Source of the DNA: Hevea brasiliensis
Lineage: Eukaryota; Streptophyta; Magnoliopsida; Malpighiales; Euphorbiaceae
Direction of reading: 5' to 3'
Length of the DNA: 64,000 bases
Assembly (NCBI RefSeq): GCF_030052815.1
Contig: NC_079507.1
Span: 15,956,141-16,020,140 of the forward strand
The position numbers and the translations under genes are program-made. Under the pieces are notes generated by a model. The model was not told the DNA's origin. It saw only the letters and a program-made list of their open reading frames with translations, and did no database searches. Shown here one piece after another: positions 21,966 through 33,670 of the stretch (positions are counted from its first letter, which is position 1; every line of letters begins with the position of its first letter).

Positions 21966-24074
21966 TGTAGGAATGGAAGCGTGAAAAACACAAGTTTACA
22001 CCATTGAATTCAAAAATTTTCACCTAGGGTCACATGCATCATGCAAGATTTATTTTTATCTATTTGATTTCAATGATAAACAACATATTAAAACTCTTTT
22101 AATATGTTTTTGGATCTGTATTTGCCATTTAAGATTTTAAAATTAATCAGATTAATTTTAGAACCCTAGATTAAATCAAGAACGATTACACTAACCTCTT
22201 GATGCACTGTAGCATATTTGCGCCCTTGAGATTCGTCTTCAAGACACCAAATATTGTCCCTCTAGCTTGTCCACACCAAGAACACCTATGGCAGCCCTTG
22301 AACAGCTTCTAAAGCTTTTTCTATTAATTAGAAATTCAAGTTCTGCCTTTTAAGAGATTAAAGATGTAAACAGGACACTAGAAACAATTTTTGCATTTTT
22401 AATTCAAGAGATTGATGGCTAATCTCTTTGAATTAATGAGAGATGAAGAGGAAGAGAGGAAGAGCTTCAAAATGGCGTGACAAAGGAGTGTGGCTATTGG
22501 TTGTGTTTTATTTTTCTTATAACAACACTTATATAGCTAGGTTAACACATTAAACCCTTGCCACATGTCACCCTTTGATTAGCTCTAGGTTTAAGTGACC
22601 CAATCACATTGTGCCAAGTGTCAAACCTATATTTAATCTTAATTTTAATCATCTCACATGATTAAAAGATATTTGGCAAGCTTATGTGTAATGCCATGTG
22701 TCACCATCTCATGGTGCCACGTGTCACACTGTGAAATGACCAAAATGCCTCTGTGCCTTAATTTTGAGTTCTTAACCCAAAATAATTATCTCTCTTCTTT
22801 TTCTAATTAATTTATATCAAATATAAATTAATTAATTAATCTCTATTAATTAATTTCTCATTAATTAGATTCATATTTAAACACTTTAAATATAAATTTA
22901 ACTTATACTATACATCCAATAATCTAGATTTGGTTTCAAGTCATGCTAGGGACTTTGCAATCTAATTGCAAACTAAACCTATTTAATTAATTAATTAAAC
23001 TCTTTAATTAATTAATTAAATCACATTTAATTAGGTGATAACTTGTGTATGTGTGTGACTTACTAGGCTCATCACTAATTGGCAATGAGATATGATATCA
23101 ATCTTAATACCATCAGAACTCTTTCTTACCATAAATGATTTTTCTAAATCATTTTATGCACCTCATAGACCATGGTTAACACCTAGCATAGCATGCCATG
23201 GACACCCAATTAGTAATAAGGCTTCCCTTAAATGAACCTATAATCATATGTTATTATGCACTAGAATCTCCCTGTTACAAAATCCCAACTCAAGCTGGAG
23301 TCATGGTTTATGTCAAACTCCATTTGCTATGAATATTATGTTCTCTTTTAATTCCATTTCTTGATTAAAAAAATTTTCTCATCAGAAACTCTATTCTGAT
23401 TAAATCTATCTGTCCTGGCCAGGAACTTGAAACATCAAGAATAATTAAATGAACATAGGATTTTATCTCTATTTACTTAGAGGAACAGATTCTATCTTGA
23501 TCAACACCTACCTCCATATATAACTAGTAGGAGCCAACACATGCCCATATACTCATACACAGTACAAGTATGAAAGGAGTATCAAACTCAAACTACCTAT
23601 ATACAAGATAACTGTGCTATCTCAGGTCTAAAGATTATATCCACTGATATGATTTAAGACAAAACATTGACAAGAGTAAACTCCACGTGCTTATCATAAG
23701 TGTCACTGGTTCGGCCTACTTATCATGTATAAGTGCCTATCATGTTTGTCATATGGCATGAGACTCACCATTCCATCTTATTTATATCTCATATAAATAA
23801 CTTAGTAACAAATATGAATACAATCTTTCTGGATAAGTCATGTCCTTGTTATGAAGTATCCTCGATTGTGAACCTATTTATGATACTTTGTGCTAGGAAT
23901 AATGTCACTCATATTCTTAATAACTTAAGAATAATTTTTCTAACAAAATATCAATGGACCTTTTCTATTACACATAAATATATTATGTAAACGGAAAAGT
24001 GAAAATGCCTTTTATTAATAAAAATATGTACAAGATACATACTAAATAATATGCTCTAGGACATACTACTAACA
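21966..24074 (-). repeat. copia-2 3' LTR
   Basis: This 2109-bp repeat begins TGTAGGAATGG and ends CTACTAACA on the plus strand (element sense TGTTAGTAG to CCTACA). Element-sense promoter signals are at 22528-22750 (TATA, G-box, shared motif). A/T palindromes TTAATTAATTAATTAA near 22982-23026 and TTAATTTATAT/ATATAAATTAA near 22805-22830 are seen. Confidence 0.93.
22528..22750 (-). promoter_or_regulatory. copia-2 LTR promoter region (TATA, G-box, shared GACCAAAATGCC motif)
   Basis: In element sense, CTATATAAG at 22536-22528 is a textbook TATA box about 1.54 kb into the LTR, placing the start near 22500. Upstream are a G-box/ABRE-like GACACGTGGC (core CACGTG 22718-22723), a short CACCAT/ATGGTG hairpin beside it, and GGCATTTTGGTCATTTC (22733-22750), the motif also found in all gypsy LTRs here. 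The 5' LTR has the same layout: TATA 29977-29985, G-box 30168-30173, motif 30183-30201. Confidence 0.65.
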
Positions 24075-24088
24075 ATCTCCTACTAGCA

Positions 24089-25012
24089 CTAGAGCCATTC
24101 ATTACAATATCTTAGACCTATCTTCTCAAGATGTCGGTCTAGTTGAGTCTGTGATATAGGCTTAGTGAATGGATTAGATAGATTTTCAGCTGATGCTATT
24201 TTCTGCATGGCTACATCGCCTCGCCCAACTATTTCTTTGATAATGTGGTAGCGCCTTTCTATGTGTTTGGATTTTTGGTGAGACCTTGGTCCCTTAGCTT
24301 GTATGACTGCTCCATTGTTGTCACAGTGTAGTGGAACTACTGACTCAATGGAAGGAACTACTGTAAGTTCTGTCACAAACTTCTTTATCCAAACAACTTC
24401 CTTTGCAGCATCTGATGTAGCAATATACTCAGCCTCAGTAGTGGAATCTGTAGTCATGCTCTGTTTGGAACTCTTCCAACATACTGCACCTCCATTACAA
24501 ATGAACACATATCCAGAGGTAGACTTTCTATCATCGATATCTGATTGGAAATCAGAATCAGTATAACCATCCAATTGTAAGTCTCCACCTCCGTAGATCA
24601 AGAATAAATCCTTAGTTCTTCTCAAGTACTTAAGGATATTCTTGATAGCTATCCTGTGTTCCAAACCTGGATTGGATTGATACCTGCTAGTTAAACTAAC
24701 AGCATATGCGATATCCGGCCTAGTACACAACATTGCATACATTAAACTTCCAATAGCCGAAGCATATGGAATCCTGACCATCTTATCTCTTTCTTCAGGT
24801 GTCTTTGGAGACATCTCTTTAGAAAGATGGATACCATGTCTCACTAGTAACAATCCTCTTTTGGAATCAAGCATGTTAAACCTCTTTAACACCTTTTCCA
24901 AGTACAGACTTTGGGATAAACCAATTATTCTTTTTGCTCTATCTCTATAGATGCGAATCCCAAGAATATAGGTTGCCTCCCCTTAGTCTTTCATGGAGAA
25001 TGTATTTGATAA
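24089..25012 (-). pseudogene. copia-2 RT C-terminus and RNase H
   Basis: An open frame from 24901 to 24089, preceded by the in-frame related segment to 25012 with one stop, reads LYLEKVLKRFNMLDSKRG, GSLMYAMLCTRPDIAYAV and NILKYLRRTKDLFLIYGG. The RNase H domain follows: LDGYTDSDFQSDIDDRKSTS, the catalytic Glu in STTEAEYIATSDAAKE, and LHCDNNGAVIQAK with the third acidic site. It ends at LRYCNEWL shortly before the PPT (AGTAGGAGAT) next to the 3' LTR at 24074. This is the best-preserved RNase H of the copia family in the window. Confidence 0.93.
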
Positions 25013-25858
25013 TCATATCTTTATAGTTTTCAACATACCTGTGTCATTACCCATCAATAGTATATCATCCACATATAAGACAAGGAAAGTGATAGCACTG
25101 TAACTAACCTTCTTATATGCGCATGGCTCATCCTCATTTTTTATAAAACCAAAGGATTTAATGGCTTCATCAAAATGGATGTTCCAACTCCTCGAAGCTT
25201 GCTTTAACCCATAAATGGATCGCTTTAGCTTGCATACTTTGGAACCATCTTGGGATTCAAAACCCCTACGTTGTTCCATGAAAATGTTTTCTTCAATGTA
25301 TCTATTGAGAAAAGATATTTTGACATCCATCTGCCAAATCTCATAATCATAGTATGTAACTATTGCTAATAAAATCCTAATTGATTTAAGCATGGCAACA
25401 GGCGAGAAAGTCTCCTCATAGTCAATTCCTTGCCTTTGGCGAAACTCTTTCGCTACTAGCCTTGCCTTATAGGTCTCTACCTTTCCATCAGAACCAATTT
25501 TCTTCTTGAAAACCCATTTGTTCTCTATAGGTACAATGCCTTCAGGTGGGTCAACAAGATCCCAAACTTGATTCTTATACATGAAATCAATCTCGGATTT
25601 CATAGCATCAATCCATTTTGAATAGTCTATATCTGATATAGCTTTTTCATAGGTGAGTGGATCATCTGCATGATCTACTTCTTCATGAGTAGACAACTCT
25701 TGTTCTTCTTCATGAAGGAAACCATATCTCACTGGTGGGTGAGATACCCTGGTTGTTCTACGAGGAACAGCTGTAGATGTTTCATCAACGGGTATAGGTT
25801 GACTAGATGGATCTATATCCATCTGATCTGTTGATTGGTCAGAATTCTCCAATTCCAA
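25013..25858 (-). pseudogene. copia-2 reverse transcriptase
   Basis: The 281-codon open stretch starts in the linker (LENSDQSTDQMDIDPSSQ) and runs through WVFKKKIGSDGKVETYKARL, the catalytic Asp in YEIWQMDVKISFLN, SIYGLKQASRSWN and the catalytic pair in FLVLYVDDILLMGNDTGM. It ends in a stop at 25013 after LKTIKI; the rest of RT continues below. In copia-1 the equivalent position is open (TTIKVWLSNTF), so this is a point mutation. RT copies the element RNA into cDNA. Confidence 0.92.
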
Positions 25859-26778
25859 CTCTATTTTCCTTCCTTTGCCTCTTTCTTGAACAAACTATTG
25901 TTTAAGAAATGTGGCATCTCTACTTATTACAACCTTTTGTGAAGTAGGCAAATAAAAATAATATCCAAAACTATCTTTTGGATATCTAACAAATCGACCT
26001 TTTTTCTGATCTGGTTTCCAATTTATCAGTGTTTAGCTTTTTTATATAAGCTGGACAACCCCAAATCTTAACATACTTAAGACTTGGTTTTCTTTCATGC
26101 CATATCTCATAAGGTGTGGAAGAAACTGATTTTGATGGAATCCTATTCCGAATATACAAAGCTGATTATAATGCAAATCCCCAAAAGGAGATTGGCATAT
26201 CAGTATAGCTCATCATACTACGTACCATATCCAATAGGGTACGATTTCTCCTTTCAGATACACCATTCAGCTGTGGCATTCTTGGAGGAGTCAGCTGAGA
26301 AACAATGCCGTGCTCTCTCAAGTATTCATAAAATTCAGTACTCAAATATTCACCTCCACGATCTGATCGAAAAGCTTTAATACTCTTTCCTATTTGATTT
26401 TTTACTTCAGATTTAAATTCTTTGAACTTTTCAAAGGATTCATGTATGTATTTCATCAAATACAAATACCCAAACCTTGATTTATCATCAATAAAGGTAA
26501 TAAAATAATGAAAGCCCCCTCTAGCCATTACTTTAAATGGACCACATACATCACTATATTAACTCCAAAATATTTTCAGCTCTTAGCCCTTGTCCAACAA
26601 AGGGTGATCTAGTCATTTTGTCCTGAAGGCAAGATTCACAAGTTAGAGTAGGCTCAGAGCCTAATGAGGATAGAATCCCCATTTTCTCCAATTTTGAAAT
26701 CCTATCTTCTGCAACATGACATAACCTTAAGTGCCAAATATATTTTGAACATGAGTTGGTTTCACCATGGCATTGCAT
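25859..26778 (-). pseudogene. copia-2 integrase, frameshifted
   Basis: Two open pieces (26778-26554 and 26528-26166) carry the HHCC region (WHLRLCHVAED, CESCLQDKMTRSPFVG) and the core (FRSDRGGEYLSTEF, NGVSERRNRTLLDMVRS). A 1-2 bp deletion near 26555 breaks the frame at the first catalytic Asp region (LELI then DVCGPF). The C-terminal part (26165-25860) is in several frames and includes the counterpart of GRFVRYPKDSFGYYFY. Compared with copia-1, the second HHCC Cys is kept. Confidence 0.88.
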
Positions 26779-26806
26779 TCATTTAGATTGCTATACTCTA
26801 GCCAGT

Positions 26807-26889
26807 GGAAACACTTTCTTATTGGCAATGGAAACACTTTCTTATTGGCAATGGAAACACTTTCCTATTGGCAATGGAAACACTTTCCT
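26807..26889 (-). repeat. 23-bp tandem expansion of the gag zinc knuckle
   Basis: Units start at 26807, 26830, 26853 and 26876 (last partial). On the minus strand each encodes the first half of the zinc knuckle (GKCFHCQ); 23 bp is not a multiple of three, so each extra copy shifts the frame. The knuckle's second half, the protease and the integrase start are missing beyond it, and the sequence resumes in the GAG-pre-integrase region. Confidence 0.93.
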
Positions 26890-27628
26890 TTGCCTTTGCC
26901 AGCTTTGGTCTTCCTTTTCTGTTTAGCTATTTTCTTAGAAGGACTAGGAATCTGAGATTTCTTTTTCTTATTGCCTTTCTTCTTGTTGGACTTTCCAGCA
27001 AAAGAAGATGCAATCAAAGTAACCTCTTTTCCTTTATTGCCCGGCATATTCTTTTGGGCAATAACTAGCATGTTGAGTAAACCAGCTAAGGTGCATTCCT
27101 ATTTAATCATATGGAAATTTGTTACAAAATTCCCAAAAGACTTAGGAAGGGACTGAAGGATTAAATCCGTCTGTAGTTGGAAATCCATGTTGAAGTCAAG
27201 ATGTTCCAACTGCTCAATCAGCCAAATCATCTTGTGGACATGATCCCCAACATTCTGTCCCTCAGACATCCTCATGCAGAATAGCTGCCTAGATATCTCA
27301 TACCTAGCATTCCTGCTGTGCTCACCATCTCACTTGCACTGTGCATGTTCTCATGCTACTTCTGTAACTCATTACTCATGGAAGCAAGCATGTAACACTT
27401 AGCTTTCATATCATGCTCCTTCCACTTATCCGAAGTTTCATGTTTCTCTTGAGTGGCCTCTGGAGGTAAGGGACCAGGAACATTTGAGTTTAGAATATAT
27501 CCTATATGTTCAAGGTTCAGAACAAATTTCAAATTTCTTAGCCAATCAGAGAGATTAGGTCCTGTCAACCTATTGCGATCAAGTATGCTTGCAAGGATAT
27601 TGGATGGTGGTGGTTGTTCTATGCTCAT
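26865..27628 (-). pseudogene. copia-2 gag
   Basis: The ATG at 27628 opens MSIEQPPPSNILASILDRN, followed by LTGPNLSDWLRNLKFVLNLE, the N-terminal gag motif of plant copia elements (UBN2-type gag). The frame stops at 27356; homologous gag continues in other frames (HMRMSEGQNVGDHVHKM-type region) to an open segment 27071-26865 (MLVIAQKNMPGNKGKEV, then a lysine-rich stretch and GKCFHCQ). The protein would form the capsid. The knuckle is cut by the 23-bp array. Confidence 0.88.
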
Positions 27629-29413
27629 TATTATCAGAAAATTAATTGCAAAAAATAACCAGATTAATTAATAAATGTATCATGTATTTAACCAAAATAA
27701 TTATGGTCTTTTAATCAAATTGGTCCTCCCACTAACTTAGCGAATCCTACACTTCCAAAGTAGAAAACGAAAATCCTAGTTTGACGGATTTCTAATGGGT
27801 GATTAAATTCTTATAATTCTATTGATCATCCTCAGGTACATCTGTTATTGGAATTACAATAAACTATAAGCGAGCAACTCCTTGCCCATCACATCTCATG
27901 TGAGATTCAATCCTTTACCTAGCCCCTAATGCTCAAAATCTCAGGTACATCCATTATTGACTTATCTTGCATTCGTTAAGTTGATCCCATTGAGCCAGTA
28001 ATTATGCAAATAATTTCAATATCCTCAGGTACATCCAATATTGGCCACCAAACCATTTACATATTTACAACATCTCATGCTTAACAATTATTCTTAAGAA
28101 AATCTCTTAAATTAATTACATCTTATGCAACTATTTAAAATTTCTTAAAATAATTGCCCCAATGGAGGGCTTATATTATAATTACTTTAATTATAGCATT
28201 TCCAACTTAATCATTTGTTTGGAAGATTTTATAGTCATCCTAATTACTATTAAGGTCTCACTTTGCACATTATCCATTTAGCATGCATATATCATATAAT
28301 TGCATACATTCCCATACATCTCATGCATTCATGGATAAGTAGTAAATATGGTATGATCATGGACTTTCTAAGGGATTCAATTCTGAGCCACCAAGAATTG
28401 AATCAGGGCATTCCTAGGTGCATTTCATTCATTCATTTTACAAGAGTTGCTGAAGGAGTACATAATCAACACTTGATCTTAAATTCCCCCCACTGGTCCC
28501 ACCAATGCTCTTGACCTCCTTGAACTTCTTGTAATCCAATTACATAGTAATCCTTGGCAAACCAAGGCGAATTTACAAGAACTTAAATAAATGAAATTAC
28601 AACCCAAAAATTATTACAAACTTAATAATGCATGCCCAAAATAAATTAAAATAAATTAATTAATTTACAATCCCAAAAAAACATAAAAGAAATAAATTCA
28701 ATCACATTGGTCTTTTATAGTCCATGATCATCCATCATGCATATCTCTATTTAACAATTAAATAAAACATACATACTTAAATTAAATTGAATATCTCATA
28801 TTCAACTTAAAAATCCAGATTTGAATATGATTCAAATAAATTTAAAAATTCAAATTTGAATCTCATTCAAACAAATTTAAAAATTCAGATTTGAATCACA
28901 TTCAAACAACCTTAAAAATTCAGATTTCAATGACATTCAAACATTTCTTAAAAAATCAGATTTGAATCACATTCAAACATTGTTTAAAAAATCAGATCTG
29001 AATATTATTAAATCAACTTTAAAAATTCAAGTTTGAATATGATTCAAACAACTTTAAAAATTCAGATTTGAATCACATTCAAACAACTTTTAAAATTCAG
29101 ATTTAAATCACATTCAAATAATTTTTAAAATTCTGATTTGAATCATAATTTAATTGTGTGATTAAAACTACTAATTAAATACTTTAATTAGTCAAAGAAT
29201 AGGCCTTAGATCATACAACAATTGCAGAATTAAAAGCCAAACCTTGAACCACCCATGGAACCCAAACCATGCGCACCATTGATGGTGTATTTCAAGCATG
29301 CCGCCACACCTCCATTGCAACCAGCAATGGATAAATCATCTCATGATCAAAACACACAATTAAATTATATAAGAAACAATCTAAATGACAAATATAGTGG
29401 CTCTTATACCAAT
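27629..29413 (-). other. copia-2 untranslated leader with PBS and tandem repeats
   Basis: The PBS is at 29402-29412 (minus strand TGGTATAAGAG, an initiator-Met type site with one change), next to the 5' LTR. About 1.78 kb then separate PBS and gag ATG, with no long ORF. It holds a 10-unit array (28806-29155) and three spaced copies of CTCAGGTACATC (near 27832, 27942 and 28023). A leader this long is unusual for a copia element and may hold packaging or translation signals. Confidence 0.7.
28806..29155 (-). repeat. 35-36 bp tandem array in copia-2 leader, about 10 units
   Basis: Units start near 28806, 28842, 28877, 28912, 28948, 28983, 29018, 29053, 29088 and 29123. Consensus blocks are TTAAAAATTCAGATTTGAAT followed by CACATTCAAACAAC. 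Each unit contains TTGAAT/ATTCAA, so single-stranded RNA could form many short hairpins. Confidence 0.93.
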
Positions 29414-31525
29414 TGTAGGAATGGAAGCGTGAAAAACACAAGTTTATACCTTTGAATTCAAAAATTTTCACCTAGGGTCACATGCATCATGCAAGATTTA
29501 TTTTTATCTATTTGATTTCAATGATAAACAACATATTAAAACTCTTTTAATATGTTTTTTGATCTGTATTTTCCATTTAAGATTTTAAAATTAATCATAT
29601 TAATTTTAGAACTCTAGATTAAATCAAGAACGATTACACTAACCTCTTGATGCACTGCAGCGTATTTGTGCCTTTGAGATTCATCTTCAGGACACTAAAT
29701 GTTGTCCCTCTAGCTTGTCCACACCAAGAACACCTATGGCAGCCCTTGAACAGCTTCTAAAGCTTTTTCCATTAATTAGAAACTCAAGTTCTGCCTTTTA
29801 AGAGATTAAAGATGTAAATAGGACACCAGAAACGATTTTTAGCATTTTTAATTCAAGAGATTGATGGCTAATCTCTTTGAATTGATGAGAGATGAAGAGG
29901 AAGAGAGGGAGAGCTTCAAAATGGCATGAAAAAGGAGTGTGGCTGCTGGTTGTGTTTTATTTTTCTCATAACAACACTTATATAGCTAGGTTAACACATT
30001 AAACCCTTGCCACATGTCACCCTTTGATTAGCTCTAGGTTTAAGTGACCCAATCACACTATGCCAAGTGTCAAACCTATATTTAATCTTAATTTTGATCA
30101 TCTTACATGATTAAAAGACATTTTGGCAAGCTTATGTGTAATGCCATGTGTCACCATCTCATGGTGCCACGTGTCACACTGCGAAATGACCAAAATGCCC
30201 CTGTGCCTTAATTTTGAGTTCTTAACCCAAAATAAATATTTCTCTTCTTTTTCTAATTAATTTATATCAAATATAAATTAATTAATTAATCTCTATTAAT
30301 TAATTTCTCATTAATTAAATTCATATTTTAACACTTTAAATATAAATTTAACTTATACTATACATCCAATAATCTAGATTTGGTTTCAAGTCATGCTAGG
30401 GACTTTACAATCTAATTGCAAACCAAACCTATTTAATTAATCAATTAAACTCTTTAATTAATTAATTAAATCATACTTAATTAGGTGATAACTTGTGTAT
30501 GTGTGTGACTTACTAGGCTCATCACTAATTGGCAATGAGATATGATATCAACTCTTAATACCATCAGAACTCTTTCTTACCATAAATGATTTCTCTAAAT
30601 CATTTTATGCACCACATAGACCATGGTTAACACCTAGCATAGCATGCCATGGACACCCAATTAGTAATAAGGTTTACCTTAAATGAACCTATAATCATAT
30701 GTTACCATGCACTAGAATCTCTTTGTTACAAAATCCCAACTCAAGCTGGAGTCATGGTTTATGTCAAACTCCATTTGCTATGAATATTATGTTCTCTTTT
30801 AATTCCAGTTTTCTATTAAAAAGATTTTCTCATCAGAAACTCTTTTCTGATTAAATCTATCTGTCCTGGCCAGGAACTTGAAACATCAAGAACAATTAAA
30901 TGAACATAGGATTTTATCTCTATTTACTTAGAGGAACAGATTCCATCTTGATCAACACCTACCTCCATATATAACTAGTAGGAGCCAACACATGCCCATA
31001 TACCCATACACAGTACAAGTATGAAAGCAGTATCAAACTCAAACCACCTATATATAAGATAACTGTGCTATCTCAGGTCTAAAGATTATATGCACTGATA
31101 TGATTTATGATAAAGCATTGACAAGAGTAAATTCCATGTGCTTGTCATAAGTGTCATTGGTTCGGCCTACTTATCATGTATAAGTGCATATCATGCTTGT
31201 CATATGTCATGAGACTCACCATTCCATCTTATTTATATCTCATATAAATAACTTGGTAACAAACATGAATACAATCTTTCTTGATAAGTCATGTCCTTAT
31301 TATGAAGTATCCTCGATTGTGAGCCTATTTATGATACTTTGTGCTAGAAATAATGTCACTCATATTCTTAACAACTTAAGAATAATATTTCTAGCAAAAT
31401 ATCAATGGACCTTTTCTATTACACATAAATATATTATGTAAACGGAAAAGTGAAAATGCCTTTTATTAATAAAAATATGTACAAGATACATTCTAAATGA
31501 TATGCTCTAGGGCATACTACTAATA
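29414..31525 (-). repeat. copia-2 5' LTR
   Basis: This 2112-bp repeat pairs with 21966-24074. It starts TGTAGGAATGG at 29414, next to the PBS; its outer end is CTACTAATA (partner CTACTAACA), followed by TSD ATAGA. Promoter signals are at 29977-30201. Confidence 0.93.
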
Positions 31526-31829
31526 ATAGAAACCTCAATGACTCTTCTTTGAAGTCTCAAAAATTATTTCATAAATTTTCTCTCTAGTCTGGGATCGGTA
31601 ACTGTCTTTACCAATACTTCCCCCTATGGTCACCCATCGCTAGGGCACCAGCTCATTAACTTGGTTGTATTTTATTTTTAAAATTTTTCCTTAATTTTTC
31701 TTATTGTTATTTGAGTTATTTATGACTCTTCACTTTAGTCTAAATATTTTTCTAGACATTCTAGTATGCAGTGACACCGTCACGAGCAGTAGAATGTCTT
31801 GAATACTCTGATGAGGGTGTTACATGGAG

Positions 31830-33330
31830 ACGATCCACTTACCTATGAAGAAGCTATATCAGATATAGACTCTTCAAAATGGATTGATGCTATGAAATTC
31901 GAAATTGATTCCATGTATAGGAATCAAGTTTGGGATCTTATTGACCCACTTGAAGGTATTGTACCTATAGGGAACAAATGGGTTTTCAAGAAGAAAATTG
32001 GTTCTGATGGAAAGGTAGAGACTTATAAGGCAAGGCTAGTAGCGAAAGGGTTTTGCCAAAGGCAAGGAATCAACTATGAGGAGACTTTCTCACCTGTTGC
32101 CATGCTTAAATCAATTAGGATTCTGTTAGCAATAGCTGCATACTATGATTATGAGATTTGGCAGATGGATGTCAAAACAGCTTTTCTCAATGGATACATT
32201 GAAGAAAACATTTTCATAGAACAACCTAGGGGTTTGGAATCCCAAGATAATTCCAAGGTATGCAAGCTAAAGTGATCCATTTATGGGTTGAAACAAGCTT
32301 CGAGGAGTTGGAACATCCGTTTTAATGAAGCCATTAAGTCATTTGGTTTTATAGAAAATGAGGATGAGCCATGTGTATATAAGAAGGTTAGTGATAGTGC
32401 TGTCACTTTCCTTATCTTATATGTGGATGACATTTTGTTGATGGGTAATGACACAGGTATGTTGACAACTATAAAGGTATGGTTGTCAAATACATTCTCC
32501 ATGAAAGACTTAGGGGAGGCAACCTATATTCTTGGGATTAGCATCTATAGAGATAGAGCGAAAAGAATAATTAGTTTGTCCGAAAGTCTATACTTGGAAA
32601 AGGTGCTAAAGAAGTTTAACATGCTTGATTCCAAGAAAGGATTGTTACTAGTGAGACATGGTATCCACCTTTCTAAAGAGATGTCTCTAAAGACACCTGA
32701 AGAAAGAGATAAAATAGCTAATATTCCATATGCTTCAGCTATTGGAAGTTTAATGTATGCAATTTTGTGTACTAGGCTGGATATTGCATATGCTGTTAGT
32801 TTGACTAGCAGTTATCAATCCAATCTAGGTTTGGAACACTGGATAGCTGTCAAGAATATCCTTAAGTACTTGAGAAGAACTAAGGATTTATTCTGATTTA
32901 TGGAGGTGGAGACTTGCAATTAGATGGTTATACTGATTCTGATTTCCAATCAGATATCGATGACAGAAAGTCTACCTCTGGGTATGTGTTCATTTGTAAT
33001 GGAGGTGCAATCAATTGGAAGAGTTCTAAACAGAGTACGACTGTAGATTCCACTACAGAGGCCAAGTATATTGCTGCATCAGATGCTACAAAAGAAGCTG
33101 TTTGGATATAGGAAACCCTGGTCTCACTAGAAATCCAAACACATAGAAAGACACTACCACATTATCAGAGAAATAGTTGGGTGAGGCGATGTAGCCATAC
33201 AGAAAATAGCATCAGCTGAAAATCCAGCTGATCCATTCACTAAGCCTATGTCACAAACTCAGCTAGACTGACATCTTGAGAAGATGGGTCTAAGATATTG
33301 TAATGAATAACTCTAGTGCTAGTGGAAGAT
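31830..33330 (+). pseudogene. copia-1 RT and RNase H, with stop, frameshift and a 90-bp loss
   Basis: After the D solo LTR the frame continues DDPLTYEEAISDIDSSKW, then RT motifs WVFKKKIGSDGKVETYKARL, IWQMDVKTAFLNGY and FLILYVDDILLMGND. A TGA at 32273-32275 replaces the Arg of KLKRSIYGLK seen in copia-2 (CGA to TGA). Near 32896 a 1-bp loss breaks KDLFLIYGG. RNase H resumes at 32914 (LDGYTDSDFQSDIDDRKSTS, STTEAKYIAASDATKE), but about 90 bp are missing after AVWI (33109), which removes the segment with the third acidic residue (CDNNGA in copia-2). The PPT-like AGTGGAAGAT precedes the LTR at 33331. Confidence 0.92.
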
Positions 33331-33670
33331 TGTTAGTAGTATGCCCTAGAGCATATCATTTAATATGTATCTTGTATATATTTTATTAATAAAAGTCATT
33401 TTCACTTTTCCGTTTACATAATATATTTATGTGCAATAGAAAAGGTCCATTGATATTTTGTTAGAAATTATATTCTTAAGTTGTTAAGAATATGAGTGAC
33501 AGTATTTCTGGCACAAATAATTATAAATTGGTTCACAATCGAGGATACTTTACAATAAGCACATGACTTATCCAGAAAGATTGTAATCATGTTTGTTCCC
33601 TAGTTAATTATATGAGATGTAAATAAGATGAAATGGTGAGTCTCATGCTATATAACAAATATGATAGGCA

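Larger units (their letters stand above)
21966..31525 (-). mobile_element. copia-2: full-length Ty1/copia element
   Basis: This 9560-bp element has ATAGA on both sides (21961-21965 and 31526-31530), inside the U3 end of the D solo LTR. LTRs are 21966-24074 and 29414-31525. On the minus strand: 5' LTR, PBS, a 1.8-kb leader, gag, integrase, RT, RNase H, PPT, 3' LTR. The element keeps both ends and the RT/RH motifs but has lost the zinc knuckle second half and the protease, and has several stops, so it could only move in trans. It is the same family as copia-1 but in the opposite orientation. The two LTRs differ at scattered sites, so insertion is not very recent. Confidence 0.93.
18216..31824 (-). 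mobile_element. D-family solo LTR (about 4.04 kb) carrying copia-2
   Basis: It starts TGTAACACCC at 18216, ends GGGTGTTACA at 31824 and is flanked by TGGAG. Without copia-2 (21966-31525 plus one ATAGA copy) it is about 4044 bp, close to the 4.1-kb LTRs of element D (46750-63766), and holds no internal domain, PBS or PPT. It carries the 20-bp array at 19495-19586, the hairpin at 18857-18874, the dyad at 21705-21722 (one mismatch) and the motif at 21865-21883. It inserted into copia-1 between linker and RT. Confidence 0.9.

Noticed and set aside
28806..29155. CRISPR-like regularly spaced repeat
   Set aside because: Units are contiguous with no unique spacers, and the genome is plant; it is a tandem array.
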